A stretch of DNA of 64,000 bases from Xanthobacter sp. YC-JY1 (lineage in GTDB: Bacteria; Pseudomonadota; Alphaproteobacteria; Rhizobiales; Xanthobacteraceae), in contig NZ_CP032674.1 of NCBI RefSeq assembly GCF_021730305.1, forward strand, positions 2,031,001 through 2,095,000, in the 5' to 3' direction. Positions 42,036-50,034 of this stretch are shown one piece after another. How positions within the stretch are numbered: the stretch's first letter is position 1; each line of letters opens with the position of its first letter. Position numbers and translations under genes: made by a program. Below the pieces are notes generated by a model. That model was not told where the DNA came from and searched no databases. It was given only the letters and a program-made list of their open reading frames with translations.

Positions 42036-43757
42036 TCAGTCCCGGGCCGGGGAACTGCCGCGTGCGCCGTCCGCCGAAGCGGCCAGGGCGGATGACGACA
42101 TGCGGGCGAGGAGCATCACCGGCCCCAACCCGACGAGGAGAATCACCAGCGCCGCCAGCGCCCCGTCCTCATAGGTGCCCCGCGCCGCCTCGCCATAGAC
42201 GTGGGTGGCCAGCGTTTCGAGGCCCAGCGGTCGCAGCAGCAGGGTGGCCGGCAGCTCCTTCATGGCGTCCACGAACACCAGAAGGGCGGCGGTGGCGAGG
42301 GCCGGCCGCAGCAACGGCAGCAGCACCCGGCGCACGGTGCGCGGCTGCGACGAGCCAAGGCTGCGGGCGGCCATGTCGAGATGCGGGGAGAGTTTGGCGA
42401 ATCCCGCCTCGATGCCGCCGACGGGAATGGCGAGGAAGCGGATGGCGAGCGCCATCACCAGCGCCGCCCCGGAGCCCGACAGCAGGAGGCCGGTGGAGAT
42501 GCCGAACGCCTGCTTCATCGCGGCATCCAGCATGTTGTCGAAGCCGGCGAGCGGGCTGAGCAGGCCGACCGCGAGCACCGTGCCCGGCACCGCATAGCCG
42601 AGGCTCGCAACCCGGGCGAAGCCGGAGGCGAGGGGGGCGCGCGTCAGCCGCTGCCCGAGCGCCACCAGCAGGCCGAGGCCGAGGCCGAGGGTGACCGTGC
42701 CGGCGGCGAGGGCGGCTGTGGTGGCGGCTTCTCCCAGGATCCGGGTGGGAAAGCCTGTCTCCGCCATGCGCCGCGCGGCCGAGATGGACAGATGCAGCAA
42801 CGGCACGAGGAAGCCGAGCATGACCGGCAGGGCGCAGAGGGCGGCGGCGGCGAAGCCCTGTAGCCCGGTCAGCCGCAGCGGCGCCTGCGGCCGGGCCGAG
42901 CCGGTGGCGACGAATCGGCGGGCGCGCCGCGCCCAGCGCTCCAGCAGGATCAGCCCCAGCACGAGAGCGAGCATGACGAGGGCGATCTGCGCAGCGCCCG
43001 GCAGGTTCGAGCGGTTCACCCAGGTGGAATAGATGGAGACGGTGAGGGTGCGCACACCGAGGAATTCGGAAGCGCCGATATCGCCCAGCACTTCCAGCAG
43101 CACCAGCGTCAGCCCCGCCACGATGGCGGGGCGGGCCAGCGGCAGGCCGATGCGCAGGAAGGCGCGCCAGCGGCTGGCGCCCAGCGTGCGCGCGACTTCC
43201 AGCGCCGCCGCCGATTGCAGCACGAAGCTCGCCCGCGCCGAGAGGTAGACGTAAGGGTAGAGCACGGCCGAAAGCACGAGAATGCAGCCGCCGGTGGAGC
43301 GGACATCCGGCAGGCGCAGGCCGCGCGGGCTGGCGATGCCCAGCAGCGCGCGCAGCGCCTCCTGCACCGGCCCGAGGGGGTGCAGCACGTCGAGATAGGA
43401 GAAGGCGACGATGTAGCCCGGCACGGCCAGCGGCAGCAGCAGCGCCCATTCCAGCACCGAGCGGCCGGGAAAGGTGCAAGTGGCCACCAGCCAGGCGCAC
43501 GGCACTGCCACCACCAGCGTCACCACGCCGACACCGAGCACCAGCAGGCCGGTCTCGGCCAGCGCATCGGGCAGCACGGTGGCGATGAGGTGGGGCCACA
43601 TGTCTCCCGACCCGCGCGCGGCGATGCCGGCGAGGGCGAGGAGCGGCAGCAGAACGAAAAGAGCCACCAATCCCGACGCCATGAGGAGCGGGGAGAGGTG
43701 GCGGGGGAGGCGGAGCCGCGTCGCGCGCGGCTCGCCGGTCAATGCGGTCTCAGCCAT
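42036..43757 (-). CDS. Iron(III) ABC transporter permease (FbpB-type, fused duplicate)
   Basis: 573 aa with about twelve hydrophobic helices in two homologous halves, the usual FbpB/AfuB form. Each half has an EAA loop: EVARTLGASRWRAFLRIGLP in the first and MAARSLGSSQPRTVRRVLLP in the second. It carries ferric iron delivered by the binding protein encoded 6 bp upstream. No ATPase gene follows; the next gene downstream is asmA. The ATP-binding subunit must be supplied from another locus. Confidence 0.9.
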   Translation of the reverse strand: MAETALTGEPRATRLRLPRHLSPLLMASGLVALFVLLPLLALAGIAARGSGDMWPHLIATVLPDALAETGLLVLGVGVVTLVVAVPCAWLVATCTFPGRSVLEWALLLPLAVPGYIVAFSYLDVLHPLGPVQEALRALLGIASPRGLRLPDVRSTGGCILVLSAVLYPYVYLSARASFVLQSAAALEVARTLGASRWRAFLRIGLPLARPAIVAGLTLVLLEVLGDIGASEFLGVRTLTVSIYSTWVNRSNLPGAAQIALVMLALVLGLILLERWARRARRFVATGSARPQAPLRLTGLQGFAAAALCALPVMLGFLVPLLHLSISAARRMAETGFPTRILGEAATTAALAAGTVTLGLGLGLLVALGQRLTRAPLASGFARVASLGYAVPGTVLAVGLLSPLAGFDNMLDAAMKQAFGISTGLLLSGSGAALVMALAIRFLAIPVGGIEAGFAKLSPHLDMAARSLGSSQPRTVRRVLLPLLRPALATAALLVFVDAMKELPATLLLRPLGLETLATHVYGEAARGTYEDGALAALVILLVGLGPVMLLARMSSSALAASADGARGSSPARD

Positions 43758-43763
43758 CGGCCG

Positions 43764-44789
43764 TCAGTTGTCGAAGCCGACCTTGTCGATAAGCTCGCTG
43801 GCGCGCTTGCGGTTCTTGGCGATGTCCACCAGCGGGATGGGATCGACCTTGAGCGGCCCCAGCGCGCCGATGATGGGATCGACCTCGGCCGCGGCGATCA
43901 CCGGATATTCCAGGTTCTGCTTGGCGTAGATCGCCTGCATCTCCGGGGAGACGGCGAATTCGAGCAGCTTCACGGCGGCGTCCTTGTGGGGCGCGTTCTT
44001 GGCCACGGCGGCGCCGGAGACGTTCACATGGGTGCCGCCGCCCTGGAAGGTGGGGAGCAGCACGTTGATGCCGTCGCCCCACGTCTTCTGGTCCGCGCCG
44101 CCCTTGCCCGAGCGCATCAGGCCCACATAGTAGGAATTGCCCACCGCCAGATCGCAGATGCCGCCGAGGATATCGCGGGCGCCCTCTCGGTCGCCGCCGG
44201 CCGGCTTGCGGGCAAGGTTCGCCTTCAGGCCGCGCAGCCAGGCCTCGGCCTTCTCCTCACCGTGATGGACGATGTAGGCCGCCACCAGCCCCACATTGTA
44301 GGGGTGCTGGCCGGAGCGGATGCAGATCTTGCCCTTCCATTTGGGGTCGGCCAGATCCTCGTAGGTGATGGCCGAGAGCTTCACCTCGTCCTTCGCCGCA
44401 TAGACGAGGCGGGCGCGCAGGGAGAGGGCATACCAGTTGCCGGCCGGGTCGCGCAGGTTGGCGGGAATGGCGGAGAGGGCGGGGGAGGTCACCGGCTGGG
44501 TGATGCCGGCATCCACCACGTCGAGCAGGTTGCCCACGTCCACGGTCATCAGCACGTCGGCGGGGGAGCTGGCGCCCTCCGCCTTCACCCGCTCGGCGAG
44601 GCCGTCCTTGATGAATACGCTCTTCACCTCGATCCCCGTCGCCTTGGTGAAGGCCTCGAAGAGGGGGGCGGCAAGGCCGGGCTCGCGGGTGGTGTAGACG
44701 TTGACGACCTGCTGGGCGCTGGCGCCCTGCGCCGCGACAAGCAGTGCGCCACCGGCGAGAAGGCTGCGCAAGAGATGAAGGCGACCCAT
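43764..44789 (-). CDS. Iron(III) ABC transporter substrate-binding protein (FbpA/AfuA-like)
   Basis: 341 aa from ATG 44789 (GGGGAT upstream). Signal peptide MGRLHLLRSLLAGGALLVAA, cleaved near GASAQQ. The mature start VVNVYTTREPGLAAPLFEAF is typical of ferric-binding proteins, and the adjacent tyrosines in GNSYYVGLM correspond to the iron-binding Tyr pair of FbpA. It lies just before the fused permease and 245 bp from bfr, forming an iron-handling neighbourhood. Confidence 0.9.
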   Translation of the reverse strand: MGRLHLLRSLLAGGALLVAAQGASAQQVVNVYTTREPGLAAPLFEAFTKATGIEVKSVFIKDGLAERVKAEGASSPADVLMTVDVGNLLDVVDAGITQPVTSPALSAIPANLRDPAGNWYALSLRARLVYAAKDEVKLSAITYEDLADPKWKGKICIRSGQHPYNVGLVAAYIVHHGEEKAEAWLRGLKANLARKPAGGDREGARDILGGICDLAVGNSYYVGLMRSGKGGADQKTWGDGINVLLPTFQGGGTHVNVSGAAVAKNAPHKDAAVKLLEFAVSPEMQAIYAKQNLEYPVIAAAEVDPIIGALGPLKVDPIPLVDIAKNRKRASELIDKVGFDN

Positions 44790-44898
44790 TGAAATCCCCA
44801 CACGCGGGCTCGGAACGAGCACGAAAAGACTATGGAGAATTGGCTAGCCCGAGGCGTTACGAAGGGTCAATGAAGAAGGGTGTGAGCCCGGAAACATT

Positions 44899-44915
44899 GG
44901 AAATTATCTAATTCC
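44899..44915 (-). promoter_or_regulatory. AT-rich dyad upstream of the iron ABC operon
   Basis: Plus-strand GGAAATTATCTAATTCC has GGAA/TTCC ends around an AT-rich core, 110 bases before the iron-binding-protein gene. It may be part of an iron-responsive promoter but matches no specific box well. Confidence 0.3.
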
Positions 44916-44973
44916 GAAATGCTTTGCCGCGCGATCACCCAGTTTATACTTTCTCCAATCTGGTTCACGGCCC

Positions 44974-45005
44974 AAACAAAAAGCCCGGCATGAGAGCCGG
45001 GCTTT
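44974..45005 (-). terminator. Rho-independent terminator of bfr
   Basis: AAAGCCCGGC (44980-44989) pairs perfectly with GCCGGGCTTT (44996-45005) with a 6-base loop; on the minus strand it runs into TTTTTG. It starts 29 bases past the bfr stop. Confidence 0.88.
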
Positions 45006-45034
45006 GCGTCGGTATCGTGCGGATGGCGGAGGGA

Positions 45035-45520
45035 TCAGTCCTCGTCCATCTCGCCGATGTGATGCTGGGCGTAGAGCTGGAGGCCGAGCTTGGACACGAG
45101 GTCGAGCTGGGTCTCGAGGAAGTCGATGTGGCCTTCCTCGTCCGCCATCAGCTCCTCGAAGAGGTCGCGGCTCGGATAGTCCTTCACCGAGTGGCAGTAG
45201 GTGGCCGCTTCCTGGTAGAGGGCGCGGGCATCGAGCTCGGCGGCGAGATCGCAGTCGAGGATTTCCTTCACGTCCTGGCCGATTCGCAGGGGGTCGAGCA
45301 CCTGCATGTTCGGGAAGCCGTCGAGGAACAGGATGCGGTCGGTGAACTTGTCGGCGTGCACCATCTCCTCGATGGACTCGGCGCGCCACTTCTTGGCCAG
45401 CGCCTTGTAGCCCCAATTGTCGAGCATCCGGTAATGCAGCCAATATTGATTGATGGCGGTCAGCTCAGAGCGCAGGCCCCGATTGAGGTATTCAATAACC
45501 TTCGGATCGCCCTTCATCAT
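45035..45520 (-). CDS. bfr: Bacterioferritin
   Basis: 161 aa, full length, starting [20 protein letters not shown] with AGGAG ten bases upstream. Four-helix ferritin fold with di-iron ligands: Glu18 ([16 protein letters not shown]), Glu and His in [15 protein letters not shown], and the later [16 protein letters not shown]. The haem-ligand Met is in the [10 protein letters not shown] helix start (SIEEM). It stores iron as a ferric mineral. An ICE-like Irr box lies 42 bases upstream, and bfd, whose product reduces the stored iron, is 124 bp away on the same strand. Confidence 0.95.
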   Translation of the reverse strand: MMKGDPKVIEYLNRGLRSELTAINQYWLHYRMLDNWGYKALAKKWRAESIEEMVHADKFTDRILFLDGFPNMQVLDPLRIGQDVKEILDCDLAAELDARALYQEAATYCHSVKDYPSRDLFEELMADEEGHIDFLETQLDLVSKLGLQLYAQHHIGEMDED

Positions 45521-45561
45521 CAGCTCCTGGTGCCGTAAGGACAGTTAGTTTGGATTAAGCG

Positions 45562-45576
45562 TTAGACTAATTCTAA
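45562..45576 (-). promoter_or_regulatory. ICE-type Irr box upstream of bfr
   Basis: Minus-strand TTAGAATTAGTCTAA fits the Rhizobiales iron control element TTAGAA-N3-TTCTAA with one mismatch. Irr, a haem-sensing Fur-family protein, represses bacterioferritin under iron limitation through this element. Position, 42 bases before the start codon, is right for a repressor. Confidence 0.65.
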
Positions 45577-45644
45577 TGTGGTGGCAAGGTACCCAAGGGT
45601 ACGCCCGGCTCATCGCCGGGCGGTTCGTCGTGCTTTTAGGAAGC

Positions 45645-45878
45645 TTATTCGGCCGCGACCATTCCGGTAAGTCCCGCGACGGGACATTCGTCGGCGCAGG
45701 CGCCGCAGTCGTGGGCCTGCACCTGATCCATCAGGGTGCGGATGGTTCGGGCGCAGCGTCCGCACTGGGGCGAGCAGCCGAGGCAGCGATAAACTTCGCT
45801 GGGGGAGCGCAAAGGCGTTCCGGCAAGTGCATCAAGCACCTGACGATCTGAAAAGACGTTGCATGAACAAACGATCAT
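45645..45878 (-). CDS. bfd: Bacterioferritin-associated ferredoxin
   Basis: 77 aa. The [2Fe-2S] domain has the Bfd pattern: MIVCSCNVFSDRQV (C-x-C) and RCLGCSPQCGRCART (the later Cys pair). A C-terminal extension adds more Cys (HDCGACADECPVAG), which is longer than the usual E. coli protein. Bfd reduces ferric iron in bacterioferritin so it can be released. The next gene on the strand is bfr, but a separate ICE-like site precedes each, so the two genes are probably co-regulated yet separately transcribed. Confidence 0.9.
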   Translation of the reverse strand: MIVCSCNVFSDRQVLDALAGTPLRSPSEVYRCLGCSPQCGRCARTIRTLMDQVQAHDCGACADECPVAGLTGMVAAE

Positions 45879-45896
45879 GGCGCGGCTCGAAGCTAA

Positions 45897-45913
45897 CTTG
45901 GAAGGCTTCTAAA
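45897..45913 (-). promoter_or_regulatory. ICE-type Irr box upstream of bfd
   Basis: Minus-strand TTTAGAAGCCTTCCAAG matches TTTAGAA-N3-TTCTAAA with two mismatches in the right half. It lies 18 bases before the bfd start, so binding would block transcription initiation or elongation. Confidence 0.6.
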
Positions 45914-46080
45914 AACTTGTTTCTATTACATTTTTCGCAGAGGGCGGTCGGATCCGTCAACTCCGTAGATATGCGACATGGTGGGTCGCGCGCCGTTCGG
46001 ACAGGGTTTTGGATGAACAATGGAGTTGTTCCATTGTGCGGATACCACCCGATCGGTGGCTGAACACCGTTTGCCGGCGT

Positions 46081-48471
46081 TCAAGCCGGCAAAGTGAGCC
46101 GGGCGATCATGCCGCGGCGCCGGCCGAGATCTTCGCCGGCCTGATTCATCCCGACGGGATCAATCTCAAGGGTTCCGCCCAGCGCCCGTGCCGCTTCCGC
46201 CATGCGGGTGAGACGCAGCGGGCGCCCCTCCGCGGCGAAGCGGTCATCCGGCGAGAGGCCGGACAGCGGATCGAGCGCCGCGGCCGCCTCCGTCGCGTCA
46301 AGGCCCATGCCGGCATCGCTCAGCTGCACCTTGGTGCGCGGTCCCTTGTCACCCTCGTTGTCGGTAAAGACCGAGACAGCCACCGCCCCGCCGGCCGGCG
46401 TGGCCGCAACGGCCTCTTCGACCAGCATCGCCACGAGGTCCGCGAGCGGCGCTTCGGCGGCCTGGGCCGTGACTCCTCCGGCATCGTCGAGGCGCAGCGC
46501 CAGCCGTCGCCGCCGGGCAGCGGGAAGAAGCGCGGCCACGGCGGCGCGCACCGCCGCCGACACGTCACAGGTGACGGCTTCCGTAGGTGCAGTCGGCTGG
46601 GAGAGCGCGTTGAGGTCATCAAGCGTGGCGTTGAGGGACTTCAGCGCGTCCCGCAGGGGATCGCTCAGGGCCTCGGCGGGCGCCTCGCGAAGGATCGCCA
46701 TGGGGCCTTCGAGTCCGGCGCGGAGGCGGCCGGCGAGGCGCGGCAGGAGGTTCGTCGCGGGTTCCGGCTCGGGCACCGCCACGGGCGCCAGCTCGGGCTG
46801 TTGCGGCACCGGACCGATGACGACGCAGAGGATCTGGTCCTCGGCACCGGCGCGGGTCACGGCCGCCAGCCCCGGCAGGAGCTCGCCCTCGCGATTGCGC
46901 AGTGCGAGCGCGACCTGCGCGGAGGCGCCGTCGTCCCGCACGCGGTCGAGGGTGGCGACGGCGTCGGCGCGGTCGGTCGGCCCGACGGCGGTGGTGAAGG
47001 GTTCGCCGGCGAGATCATGGGCCGGAAAGCCCAGCCGCTCGGCCGCCGCGAAATTGGCGAGGCGGATGGTGCCGTCCATCTCCAGCAGGAAGACGGGCCA
47101 GGGCACCATGTCGAGCGCCGCGCGGCGGGCGCTCGCGCGGGCCTCGCGGTCGTCGTCGGTGGTGTCGAGGGCGCGGATGACGTGGATCAGCGCCGGCCGG
47201 CCGAGAAATGGCGCGGCGACGAGGCGCACTTCCACCGGCAGGCGGGTGCCGTCCGGCGTCAGCACATGGAGGGCGCCGGATTCGCGGGAGAGGACCCGCT
47301 CAAGCCCGCCGGCCTCCGCCAGTGCGTCCAGTCCGCTCCAGCCGGTGAGGGCGAGAAAGGCCCGGTTGGCGTGGACCAGCTCGCCTTCCTGCTGCACCAG
47401 CAGGCTCACCGGAAGCTTGTCCAGCAACTCCGCCTCATCCCCGGAGGCGGGCGGGGGCTCCGGCTCGGCGTATGCGGCGTCCAGATTGTCGGGGGGCGCG
47501 GTATCCGGCGGAATTCTCGGCCAGTCCTCGATGGCGGCGGCGAGGGTCCGGGCGATCTCGCGGAAGGCGGAGCTTTCCTGCGGCGACAGGCTGCCCTGCC
47601 GGAGCGGCACCACATTCCGGCCGAAGGCGACCGGGGGCTGGGGGGCAGGAGCGCTCGCCTGCGGCGCTTTCGGCGGCTGGGGCAGCGGCGCTTCCGCCGC
47701 GGTCACGATACCGAAGCCGCGCACGCCCCTGAGCCGGCGCTCCGCATCGAACAGGGGCGCGCCGCCGAGACTGAGGTCGAGCGGGGATTCGACGCCCACC
47801 GGCGGCACCGTCGCCGTGCGCTCGGTGAAGCTTTCGCCCGAGGCCATGGCATCGATGAGCGCGTCGGCGTCGGTCAGGTGGCCGTCACGCTCAAGATCCG
47901 CGAAGCTCGCGCCGAGGAAGGTGCCGGAGCGGCTGCCGAGCGCCGCCGCGAACAGGGGGGAAAGCGCGCGCAGGCGTCCCTCCGCATCGCTCTCCCAGGT
48001 CACGCGCAGCGGCTGGGCCAGCAGGGGGCGCAGCGCCGCCGGCACGGCCGGTGCCGCCGCCGGGAGCGTCGGCGAAGGCGCAGCGGGCGCGAATGCGGCC
48101 GGGTCCGCGAAGAGGAGCGCGGGGCCGGAGGGCAAAGCGAGGGCGGCAAAGCGCAGGGTGCGGGGCGAGAGATCCCCGGGCAGGCGCAGCCGCGCCACGC
48201 CGAAGCCGGCGGCGGTGCGCCGGGCGAGGCGGGTGGCCACCGTTGTCACCGGCTCGGGTGCCGGTTCGCCGGGCGCGATCGCCAGCCGTGCGGCTGCCGA
48301 CGTCGCCGCGAGGATACGCCCGGAGCCGAGGTCGAGGAGGAAGGAGGCGAATTCCTGCCGCGCGAGGGGCGCCAGCACCGCCTCCGCGCCTGGAAGAGCG
48401 GACGCGATGGCTTCCACGCCCTCCCCGGAGAGGGGAGACGGGTCGTCCGGGCTGCCGTGGTGCTGCGTCAT
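46081..48471 (-). CDS. PAS-domain protein with degenerate histidine-kinase module
   Basis: 796 aa from ATG 48471. Three PAS-like regions: about 155-255 (VTWESDAEGRLRALSPLFAA), 350-435 (LLDKLPVSLLVQQEGELVHA) and 452-560 (ALDMVPWPVFLLEMDGTIRL), with Pro/Ala linkers. The C-terminal 222 residues look like a kinase core but lack key parts. The DHp-like helix region (about 575-625, LPRLAGRLRAGLEGPMAILR) has no His at all. The N-box region reads LVAMLVEEAVAATPAGG without the Asn. A G1-like SDAGMGLD (718-725) and RPLRLTRMAEAARALGGTL remain. It resembles the DivL/PdhS class of alphaproteobacterial PAS kinases, but is probably a pseudokinase sensor or scaffold. No response regulator is adjacent. Confidence 0.75.
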   Translation of the reverse strand: MTQHHGSPDDPSPLSGEGVEAIASALPGAEAVLAPLARQEFASFLLDLGSGRILAATSAAARLAIAPGEPAPEPVTTVATRLARRTAAGFGVARLRLPGDLSPRTLRFAALALPSGPALLFADPAAFAPAAPSPTLPAAAPAVPAALRPLLAQPLRVTWESDAEGRLRALSPLFAAALGSRSGTFLGASFADLERDGHLTDADALIDAMASGESFTERTATVPPVGVESPLDLSLGGAPLFDAERRLRGVRGFGIVTAAEAPLPQPPKAPQASAPAPQPPVAFGRNVVPLRQGSLSPQESSAFREIARTLAAAIEDWPRIPPDTAPPDNLDAAYAEPEPPPASGDEAELLDKLPVSLLVQQEGELVHANRAFLALTGWSGLDALAEAGGLERVLSRESGALHVLTPDGTRLPVEVRLVAAPFLGRPALIHVIRALDTTDDDREARASARRAALDMVPWPVFLLEMDGTIRLANFAAAERLGFPAHDLAGEPFTTAVGPTDRADAVATLDRVRDDGASAQVALALRNREGELLPGLAAVTRAGAEDQILCVVIGPVPQQPELAPVAVPEPEPATNLLPRLAGRLRAGLEGPMAILREAPAEALSDPLRDALKSLNATLDDLNALSQPTAPTEAVTCDVSAAVRAAVAALLPAARRRRLALRLDDAGGVTAQAAEAPLADLVAMLVEEAVAATPAGGAVAVSVFTDNEGDKGPRTKVQLSDAGMGLDATEAAAALDPLSGLSPDDRFAAEGRPLRLTRMAEAARALGGTLEIDPVGMNQAGEDLGRRRGMIARLTLPA

Positions 48472-48674
48472 CGTTTGCAGGATCGCACCTTGCGGAGGAG
48501 GAGTGAACCAAGGCGGGACCACCCCGCCGGCTCATATTCTCGCTGCCATTGATTAACGTCAGTGCAACTTCGCCGCGCGCCTGCCATTCATATTGGCGAA
48601 GCGGCGGTACCGTAGATTAAGATCGGTCGCTGCGCGGTGGCTTGCGCCGCCCGACACCCGGAGGAGAGACGGCC

Positions 48675-49217
48675 ATGACGACGAAATTCGGTCCGGAGCT
48701 GGAACTGCCGCCTGAAATGCGTGCCATTGCCGAGAAGAACGTGGCGCAGGCCCGGCAGGCGTTCGAGACCCTGTTCCAGAATGCGCGTGAGACGGTCGGC
48801 GAGAGCGAAGGCCATATCGAGGAGGTCCGCTCCAACATCAAGGACTTCCGCCAGAAGGCCATCGGCCTGATGGAAGCCAACGTCGAGGCGAGCTTCGACT
48901 TCCTGCACAAGCTGGTCGCGGCCAAGAGCCCGCAGGAGATGATGAGCCTGCAGGCGGAGTTCCTCACCAACCAGCTGAAGTCCGTCTCCGAGCAGGCGAA
49001 GGCCTTCGGCGACGACGCCAAGGCCCTCGGCGAGAACGCCGTGCGCACCATGGACGAGCACGCCCGCACTCTGGCCGAGCGGCTGAAGGCCCTCGCCGCG
49101 TCCGCCGCCCAGAGCGCCCAGGCTGTCGCCCAGGACCTGAAGACGGTGGGCGAGACGGCCGTGCGCGAGGCCCAGGCCGCCGCGGCCAAGGCCACCGACC
49201 CCAAGCAGCAGGGCTGA
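48675..49217 (+). CDS. Phasin family protein
   Basis: 180 aa, ATG 48675 with GAGGAGAG upstream. Almost entirely helical and amphipathic (IAEKNVAQARQAFETLFQNA, HIEEVRSNIKDFRQKAIGLM, FDFLHKLVAAKSPQEMMSLQ), then an Ala/Lys-rich C-terminal coil. This is the Phasin_2 pattern. Phasins coat polyhydroxyalkanoate granules and limit their size. It stands in tandem with a second phasin; the PHA synthase genes are not in this window. Confidence 0.88.
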   Translation: MTTKFGPELELPPEMRAIAEKNVAQARQAFETLFQNARETVGESEGHIEEVRSNIKDFRQKAIGLMEANVEASFDFLHKLVAAKSPQEMMSLQAEFLTNQLKSVSEQAKAFGDDAKALGENAVRTMDEHARTLAERLKALAASAAQSAQAVAQDLKTVGETAVREAQAAAAKATDPKQQG

Positions 49218-49270
49218 CGGGATTACTCTACCCGTCCGCACCTACCCCCGTAGTCGCGGAAGCTTGACTT

Positions 49271-49301
49271 GTGCAGCGCAGAATTTCATTTTGCGCTGCA
49301 C
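49271..49301. promoter_or_regulatory. Candidate PhaR operator before the second phasin gene
   Basis: GTGCAGCGCA (49271-49280) and TGCGCTGCAC (49292-49301) are a perfect 10-bp inverted repeat with an 11-base AT-rich spacer. PhaR, the PHA-responsive repressor of phasin genes, binds TGC-rich inverted sequences. It lies 160 bases before the second phasin start. It could fold in RNA but no T-tract follows. Confidence 0.5.
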
Positions 49302-49460
49302 GTTTACTGCTGTATAACCCTATTGTCGGGGTTAAACACAGCTCACCTATGAATGCTCGAAACGCAAGCGTTGCACGGCGCTGCGCCTTGCGTGTCGTTC
49401 TGGTGGCACTGCAGCAATACACCTCGGCACGGATCGCCATGCCCCGTTTCCGAGGATGAC

Positions 49461-49934
49461 ATGAACGACACCTTCATCAAGGCTTATCAGGACCAGATCG
49501 AGGCGGCGAAAAAGGCGTTCTCGACCCATGCCGTTCCGGGCGTCGAAGTGCCGCCGGCCGTGCGCGAGATCGCCGAGAAGGGCATCGCCACCTACCGCGA
49601 GAACTACACCAAGCTGAAGGCCGCTGCCGAGCAGGTGAACGCTGCCCTCGAGGACACCTGCACCACCGCCTCCAAGGGCGTGGCCCAGTACAATGCGAAG
49701 GTGCTCGAGGCGGTTCAATCGAACGTGAACTCGGCCTTCGACTATTTCAATTCGCTGCTGTCGGCCAAGACCGTCGCCGAGGCCGTGGAGCTCTCCACCG
49801 GCCACGCGCGCAAGCAGTTCGAGGCCCTGACCGGCCAGGCCAAGGATCTCTCCGCCCTCGCGCAGAAGGTCGCGGCCGACTCGTCCGAGCCGATCAAGTC
49901 GTCGGTCGAGAAGACGATCCGTCCGGCCGCCTGA
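49461..49934 (+). CDS. Phasin family protein (second copy)
   Basis: 157 aa, ATG 49461 (GAGGA upstream). Phasin_2 features: PPAVREIAEKGIATYRENYT, NVNSAFDYFNSLLSAKTVAE and AVELSTGHARKQFEALTGQA. It shares the AFDYF/FDFL plus LLSAKT/LVAAKS core with the upstream phasin, consistent with an old duplication. The likely role is PHA granule coating. It has its own 243-bp upstream region with a TGC-rich inverted repeat, so it may respond to PHA through PhaR. Confidence 0.88.
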   Translation: MNDTFIKAYQDQIEAAKKAFSTHAVPGVEVPPAVREIAEKGIATYRENYTKLKAAAEQVNAALEDTCTTASKGVAQYNAKVLEAVQSNVNSAFDYFNSLLSAKTVAEAVELSTGHARKQFEALTGQAKDLSALAQKVAADSSEPIKSSVEKTIRPAA

Positions 49935-50034
49935 GCCTTCGCTCCATCAACGACCGCCGCGTCCGGGCCAGCGTGCTTGACGCGGCGGGTCCGCCTTGTC
50001 ATGACGCGGGGCGTTCCACCCCGCGAGTTTTCGC

